NCBI GenBank assembly: GCA_023442775.1
Contig: JAEZXH010000004.1
Location: forward strand, 1 to 64,000
Reading direction: 5' to 3'
Source: Bacillota bacterium
GTDB taxonomy: Bacteria > Bacillota > Clostridia > Tissierellales > Peptoniphilaceae
Length of the DNA: 64,000 bases
The notes under the pieces were generated by a model. That model did no database searches, was not told the DNA's origin, and saw only the letters and a list, made by a program, of their open reading frames with translations. Shown here piece by piece: positions 61,290 to 64,000 of the stretch (the stretch's first letter is position 1; each line of letters opens with the position of its first letter). The translations under genes and the position numbers were made by a program.

Positions 61290-61601
61290 ATGTCTAACAA
61301 CCAAAAGATCAGAATCCGTCTCAAGGCCTATGACCATGAGATCCTCGACAACTCCGCCGCTCGTATTGTGGAAGCGGCAAAGTCCACTGGCGCCGCCGTC
61401 TCCGGCCCCATTCCCCTCCCCACGGAGAAGGAAGTGGTGACCATCCTTCGCGCGGTCCACAAGTACAAGGACTCCCGCGAGCAGTTTGAGCAGCGCACCC
61501 ACAAGCGCCTCATCGACATTTTGAGTCCCAACCAAAAGACGGTGGACGCTCTGATGAAGCTCAACCTCCCCGCAGGTGTGGACATCGAGATCAAGCTCTA
61601 A
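61290..61601 (+). CDS. rpsJ: 30S ribosomal protein S10
   Basis: 103 residues from ATG 61290 (AAGGAGG). [64 protein letters not shown] are diagnostic. First gene of the S10 operon. No tuf gene precedes it; S10 also serves in NusB antitermination. Confidence 0.99.
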   Translation: MSNNQKIRIRLKAYDHEILDNSAARIVEAAKSTGAAVSGPIPLPTEKEVVTILRAVHKYKDSREQFEQRTHKRLIDILSPNQKTVDALMKLNLPAGVDIEIKL

Positions 61602-61660
61602 AGATAAACTTTCGTATATGATTGCCGCTGGCAATCCGCTATAGCCTAGGAGGTGCATTG

Positions 61661-62293
61661 ATGAAGTACATGGTAGGAAGAAAATTGGGCATGACCCAAC
61701 TCTTCGACGAGTCCGGCAATGTCGTGCCCGTGACCGTCATCGCTGCCGAACCCATGGTGGTCGTGCAGAAGAAAACTGTTGAAACTGACGGATACAACGC
61801 CGTGCAAGTGGGGACCCAAGACGTGAAGGAACGTCGCGTCAACAAGCCCTTGAAGGGTCACTTTGACAAGGCAGGGGTCGCCTACAAGAAAGTCTTGCGC
61901 GAGTTCCGCACCGACGACGTGGACAACTACAACGTCGGCGACGAAATCAAGGTCGACATCTTCGAAGCAGGGGAGAAGGTCGACGTCCAAGGAACCAGCA
62001 AGGGGAAGGGAACTGCAGGGATCATCAAGCGCCACCACTTTGGTCGCGGTCGCGAAACCCACGGTTCTAAGTTCCACCGCATGCCCGGGGGTATGGGCGC
62101 TGCCACGAAGCCTGGCCGTGTCTGGAAGGGACACCGCATGGCTGGGAAGATGGGCCACGATACGGTGACCGTCCAAAACCTGGAAATCATCCGCGTCGAT
62201 ACCGAGACCAATGTCCTCCTCGTCAAGGGCGCAATTCCCGGACCGAAGAAGGGCCTCGTTACGGTGAAGTCCACCGTAAAATCCGGCAAGTAA
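61661..62293 (+). CDS. rplC: 50S ribosomal protein L3
   Basis: 210 residues from ATG 61661 (AGGAGG 9 nt upstream). VGRKLGMTQLFDESG, GTSKGKGTAGIIKRHHFGRG, THGSKFHRMPGGMGAATKPGRVWKG. Complete; the methylated-Gln region is present. Confidence 0.98.
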   Translation: MKYMVGRKLGMTQLFDESGNVVPVTVIAAEPMVVVQKKTVETDGYNAVQVGTQDVKERRVNKPLKGHFDKAGVAYKKVLREFRTDDVDNYNVGDEIKVDIFEAGEKVDVQGTSKGKGTAGIIKRHHFGRGRETHGSKFHRMPGGMGAATKPGRVWKGHRMAGKMGHDTVTVQNLEIIRVDTETNVLLVKGAIPGPKKGLVTVKSTVKSGK

Positions 62294-62318
62294 GTGAACT
62301 GGAGAAGGAGGAACTCAC

Positions 62319-62942
62319 ATGCCTAAGTTGCAGATGCTGAACATGGAAGGTGCGCAAGTCGGCGAAATCGAACTCGCAAGCGAAATCTTCGATGTCAATG
62401 TCAATGAACACTGCGTCTACCTCGTGGTGAAGAACATTCTCGCGAACCGTCGTCAAGGGACCCAATCCGCAAAGACTCGTGCAGAGGTCCGCGGTGGTGG
62501 CCGCAAGCCCTGGAGACAAAAGGGAACGGGCCGCGCTCGTCAAGGAAGCATTCGCTCTCCCCAATGGAAGGGCGGCGGAATTGTCTTCGCGCCGAAGCCT
62601 CGCGATTATTCCTACACCACCCCGAAGAAGGTGCGCCGCCTCGCGCTGAAGAGCGTGCTCACCGACAAGGTCCGCGAGAACGAACTCATCGTCATCGATC
62701 GCCTCGCCTTTGACGAGCCCAAGACGAAGCACTTCGCCAAGGTTCTTCAAAACGTCGGCGCCAAGAAGAAGGCCCTCGTGGTCCTCGGTGAAAAGGACGA
62801 CAACGTGGTGCGCGCTGGACGAAACATTGAAGGCGTCGCCTTCTCCGGCGTCAACACCATCAATGTCTACGACTTGTTGAAGTACGATTCCCTCGTCCTC
62901 ACCAAGGACGCCCTCGACAAGATTACGGAGGTGTACAACTAA
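62319..62942 (+). CDS. rplD: 50S ribosomal protein L4
   Basis: 207 residues. The tunnel loop ([20 protein letters not shown]) where macrolide resistance changes arise is wild-type in look; also [41 protein letters not shown]. Shares a base with rplW. Confidence 0.98.
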   Translation: MPKLQMLNMEGAQVGEIELASEIFDVNVNEHCVYLVVKNILANRRQGTQSAKTRAEVRGGGRKPWRQKGTGRARQGSIRSPQWKGGGIVFAPKPRDYSYTTPKKVRRLALKSVLTDKVRENELIVIDRLAFDEPKTKHFAKVLQNVGAKKKALVVLGEKDDNVVRAGRNIEGVAFSGVNTINVYDLLKYDSLVLTKDALDKITEVYN

Positions 62943-63232
62943 TGACCAACTACGACATCATCATCCGCCCCGTGGTCACGGAGCGCAGCATGGAGGACAT
63001 GGAGTACAACAAGTACACCTTTGTCGTGGCGAAAAAGGCCAACAAGAGCGAAGTGAAAAAGGCCGTGGAGAGCATCTTTGGCGTCAAGGTCAAGAGCGTC
63101 AACACGATGAACATGCGCGGCAAAATGAAGCGCCAAGGGGCACACGCTGGTCGCCGTCCCGATTGGAAGAAAGCCATCGTCACCTTGACGGAAGATTCGA
63201 AGGCCATTGAGTTCTTCGAGGGCATGGAATAA
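62942..63232 (+). CDS. rplW: 50S ribosomal protein L23
   Basis: 96 residues: [40 protein letters not shown] and [21 protein letters not shown]. Sits at the exit tunnel, docking trigger factor and SRP. Overlaps the rplD stop (TAATG). Confidence 0.98.
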   Translation: MTNYDIIIRPVVTERSMEDMEYNKYTFVVAKKANKSEVKKAVESIFGVKVKSVNTMNMRGKMKRQGAHAGRRPDWKKAIVTLTEDSKAIEFFEGME

Positions 63233-63250
63233 AGCTAGGAGGCATTCACT

Positions 63251-64000
63251 ATGGCAATTAGAGGTTACAAACCGACGACGCCTTCCCGCAGACAGATGAC
63301 TGTCTCGACCTTCGAGGAAGTCACCAAGAAGAGCCCGGAGAAGAGCCTGGTCGTCGCTCTCAATAAGCACGCAGGCCGCAACGCACACGGACGCATCACC
63401 AGCCGTCACCGTGGAGGTGGAGCGAAGAAGAAGTATCGTATCATCGACTTCAAGCGCAACAAGGACGCCATCCCCGCTCGCGTTGCTGGCATCGAATACG
63501 ATCCCAACAGAAGCGCCTACATTGCACTTCTCAACTACGCCGATGGGGAAAAGCGCTACATCATCGCCCCCAACGGCTTGAAGGTCGGCGACGTCGTCGA
63601 GTCCGGTCCCGATGCTGATATCAAGGTGGGCAACGCCCTTCCCTTGAAGAACATCCCCGTCGGTACCACCCTTCACAACATCGAACTCATCCCCGGCAAG
63701 GGCGGCCAAATGGTTCGTTCTGCTGGAGCGGAAGCCCAACTCATGGCGAAGGAAGGCAAGTATGCCCAACTCCGTCTGCCCAGTGGGGAGCACCGTCGTG
63801 TGAGCATTGAATGCCGCGCCACCATCGGCCAAGTCGGCAACCTCTCCCACGAGCTCATCACCATCGGGAAAGCCGGTCGCGCTCGTCACATGGGGAAACG
63901 CCCCCACGTCCGCGGTTCTGCAATGAACCCTGTGGATCACCCCCACGGTGGTGGTGAGGGTCGCGCACCCATCGGTCGTCCCGCACCGATGACTCCCTGG
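63251..64000 (+). CDS. rplB: 50S ribosomal protein L2 (3' end beyond window)
   Basis: First 250 codons of about 276. Seen: [37 protein letters not shown], and [16 protein letters not shown], the conserved-His region near the peptidyl transferase centre. RBS CTAGGAGG. The gene runs off the right edge; no disruption within the visible part. Confidence 0.98.
   Translation, partial: MAIRGYKPTTPSRRQMTVSTFEEVTKKSPEKSLVVALNKHAGRNAHGRITSRHRGGGAKKKYRIIDFKRNKDAIPARVAGIEYDPNRSAYIALLNYADGEKRYIIAPNGLKVGDVVESGPDADIKVGNALPLKNIPVGTTLHNIELIPGKGGQMVRSAGAEAQLMAKEGKYAQLRLPSGEHRRVSIECRATIGQVGNLSHELITIGKAGRARHMGKRPHVRGSAMNPVDHPHGGGEGRAPIGRPAPMTPW

Noticed and set aside
1..64000. CRISPR arrays, insertion sequences, rRNA or tRNA genes
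   Set aside because: Looked for regularly spaced repeats, transposase motifs and rRNA/tRNA signatures; none seen by eye.

Overview
This 64 kb window looks like chromosome from a Gram-positive Bacillota (Firmicutes), most likely a fairly high-GC anaerobic clostridium or Tissierellia-type coccus. The evidence is strong Shine-Dalgarno sites (AAAGGAGG), many TTG/GTG starts, conserved Firmicutes gene strings (decarboxylase-tmk-darA-holB-ricT; yybS-gdpP-rplI-dnaB; rplM-rpsI; S10 operon), the DUF1659/DUF2922/YvrJ cluster, ECF-type transporters (BioY, ThiT, CbiMNQO), an SLH-domain surface protein and single-membrane lipoprotein export. I see no outer-membrane genes. The species call is an inference. 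No rRNA, tRNA, CRISPR array, insertion sequence or complete prophage was found.

Layout: 0.2-2.5 kb holds a minus-strand sigma factor and amidase, divergent from DUF1659/DUF2922/YvrJ. Next come a DUF445 protein and a small membrane protein, MurJ, a MacB-type efflux set (permease, ATPase, 776-residue adaptor) and an exporter ABC (2.5-11.4 kb). 11.4-15.1 kb has small or accessory genes, a hydroxyacid dehydrogenase and a MATE pump. 15.2-21.8 kb is the tmk-darA-holB-ricT operon, ending in a membrane-anchored alpha/beta hydrolase and a ferritin. 22-25.7 kb is a biotin operon (bioY-B-D-A) under a BirA-like operator; birA itself lies at 36.8 kb. 25.7-29.1 kb has chorismate mutase, an anion permease, arginase, and thiT behind a TPP riboswitch. 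29.2-29.7 kb has two adjacent small membrane genes, each interrupted by a +1 frameshift. 29.8-36.8 kb has an aminotransferase, proS, a second MurJ, an SLH protein, a flavodoxin and a DUF454 protein.

36.8-43.1 kb carries birA, a TRIC-like channel, a stalk-domain protein, msrAB, cobalt importer cbiMNQO behind a compact structured leader, and a YbaK deacylase. A candidate small RNA with C-rich loops sits at 43.2-43.3 kb, downstream of an ABC-F gene. 45-51 kb has an ATP-grasp ligase and the yybS-gdpP-rplI-dnaB operon. 51-56.6 kb is a phosphate regulon (pstS-C-A-B, phoB, phoR) with 11-bp-spaced TGTAAA repeats upstream. A HEPN-PDDEXK fusion protein follows at 56.6-57.6 kb, then rplM-rpsI, an ACT/PFL pair, a PhoU-like protein, and the S10 operon (rpsJ, rplC, rplD, rplW, rplB), which runs off the end.

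Cross-links: DarA and GdpP are both parts of c-di-AMP signalling. BirA probably controls the biotin genes. PhoB probably controls pst and possibly other genes through TGT-type direct repeats. The most unusual items are the HEPN-nuclease fusion, the C-rich sRNA candidate, the paired +1 frameshifts, the cbiM leader and the circularly permuted PstS.
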